DNA from: Plantago major
Taxonomy: Eukaryota; Streptophyta; Magnoliopsida; Lamiales; Plantaginaceae
DNA length: 64,000 bases
Assembly (NCBI GenBank): GCA_026545765.1
Contig: CM048839.1
Span: 60,633,677 to 60,697,676 of the forward strand
Direction of reading: 5' to 3'
This document shows, one piece after another, positions 63,981 through 64,000 of this stretch; the stretch's first letter is position 1; each line of letters opens with the position of its first letter. The position numbers and the translations under genes are program-made. Under the pieces are notes generated by a model. It ran no database searches and was not told the origin of the DNA. It saw nothing but the letters and a program-made list of their open reading frames with translations.

Positions 63981-64000
63981 TTTTTGCAGCTTTTATGACT

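Larger units (their letters stand above)
18405..64000 (+). repeat. 5S rDNA tandem array, about 146 units of about 315 bp
   Basis: Each unit is a 5S gene (about 119 nt) plus a spacer of about 195 nt. Genes all point right. The first unit is a partial spacer following the LTR, and the last unit runs off the window. Spacing is mostly 311-319 bp; 319-bp units carry an extra 4 bp near GACTGACGCG. Most genes contain GGATCC, and most spacers contain GAATTC. In the entries below, substitutions are numbered from G1 of the consensus copy at 27004-27122. The internal promoter comprises roughly positions 50-64 (A box), 67-72 and 80-97 (C box). Confidence 0.97.

Noticed and set aside
18499..64000. Over a hundred open frames of 60-157 codons on both strands in the array
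   Set aside because: They recur in step with the 5S unit, run through the rRNA gene and spacer, and repeat the same peptides with copy-specific changes; they are translation by-products of an RNA gene repeat.
18405..64000. CRISPR-like array (regular repeats and spacers)
   Set aside because: The repeated part is the plant 5S rRNA gene with Pol III signals, and the spacers are themselves near-identical, unlike CRISPR spacers.
18405..64000. Centromeric satellite with higher-order structure
   Set aside because: A higher-order repeat is present, but the unit contains a complete 5S gene; nothing indicates a centromeric satellite.

Overview
The window is plant nuclear DNA with two blocks: degenerate Ty1/copia retrotransposons (1-18399) and a long head-to-tail 5S rDNA array (about 18405 to the right edge, continuing beyond it). 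The 5S sequence is the angiosperm type. The tRNA-Met-type primer binding site, the copia domain order and the long coiled-coil gag point to a Sirevirus-like lineage. I would guess a eudicot, perhaps an asterid, because the ORF downstream of pol resembles protein families I associate with Lamiales genomes; that last step is memory, not evidence.

Left block. A plus-strand element enters from the left edge already inside pol (integrase C-terminal tail, RT, RNase H to 2021). It continues through a roughly 0.8 kb leader with a TATA box into a second, interrupted ORF (2807 to about 5198). There it meets, tail to tail, a minus-strand element of the same family. Read right to left, the minus-strand element has an LTR (18399-17275), a primer binding site, gag, protease, integrase, RT and RNase H (ending 11294), a leader with the same TATA box, and a longer copy of the second ORF (10359 to about 5199). 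The second ORF carries small introns of 78-85 nt, five in one copy and two in the other, with most small exons a multiple of three long. Both elements are broken by stops, mostly TAG, and frameshifts. Neither has its 3' LTR in the window.

Right block. I count 146 copies or remnants of the 5S gene, all on the plus strand, at a usual spacing of 311-319 bp. Copies between about 20.7 and 27.4 kb are closest to the consensus. Farther right, copies carry class-specific substitutions in the internal promoter, a 4-bp CATA duplication, or deletions. Classes recur in a fixed order, forming higher-order repeats of 5 units (20.7-25.5 kb and 32.3-37.6 kb), 3 units (42-44.5 kb) and 15 units (45.4-58.2 kb). 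Several patches are rich in small indels and may be unpolished assembly. The minus-strand element's LTR ends inside a 5S spacer, so it probably inserted into the array or at its edge.

I saw no ordinary host protein-coding gene, tRNA or CRISPR. The many 60-100 codon reading frames inside the 5S array are by-products of the repeat.
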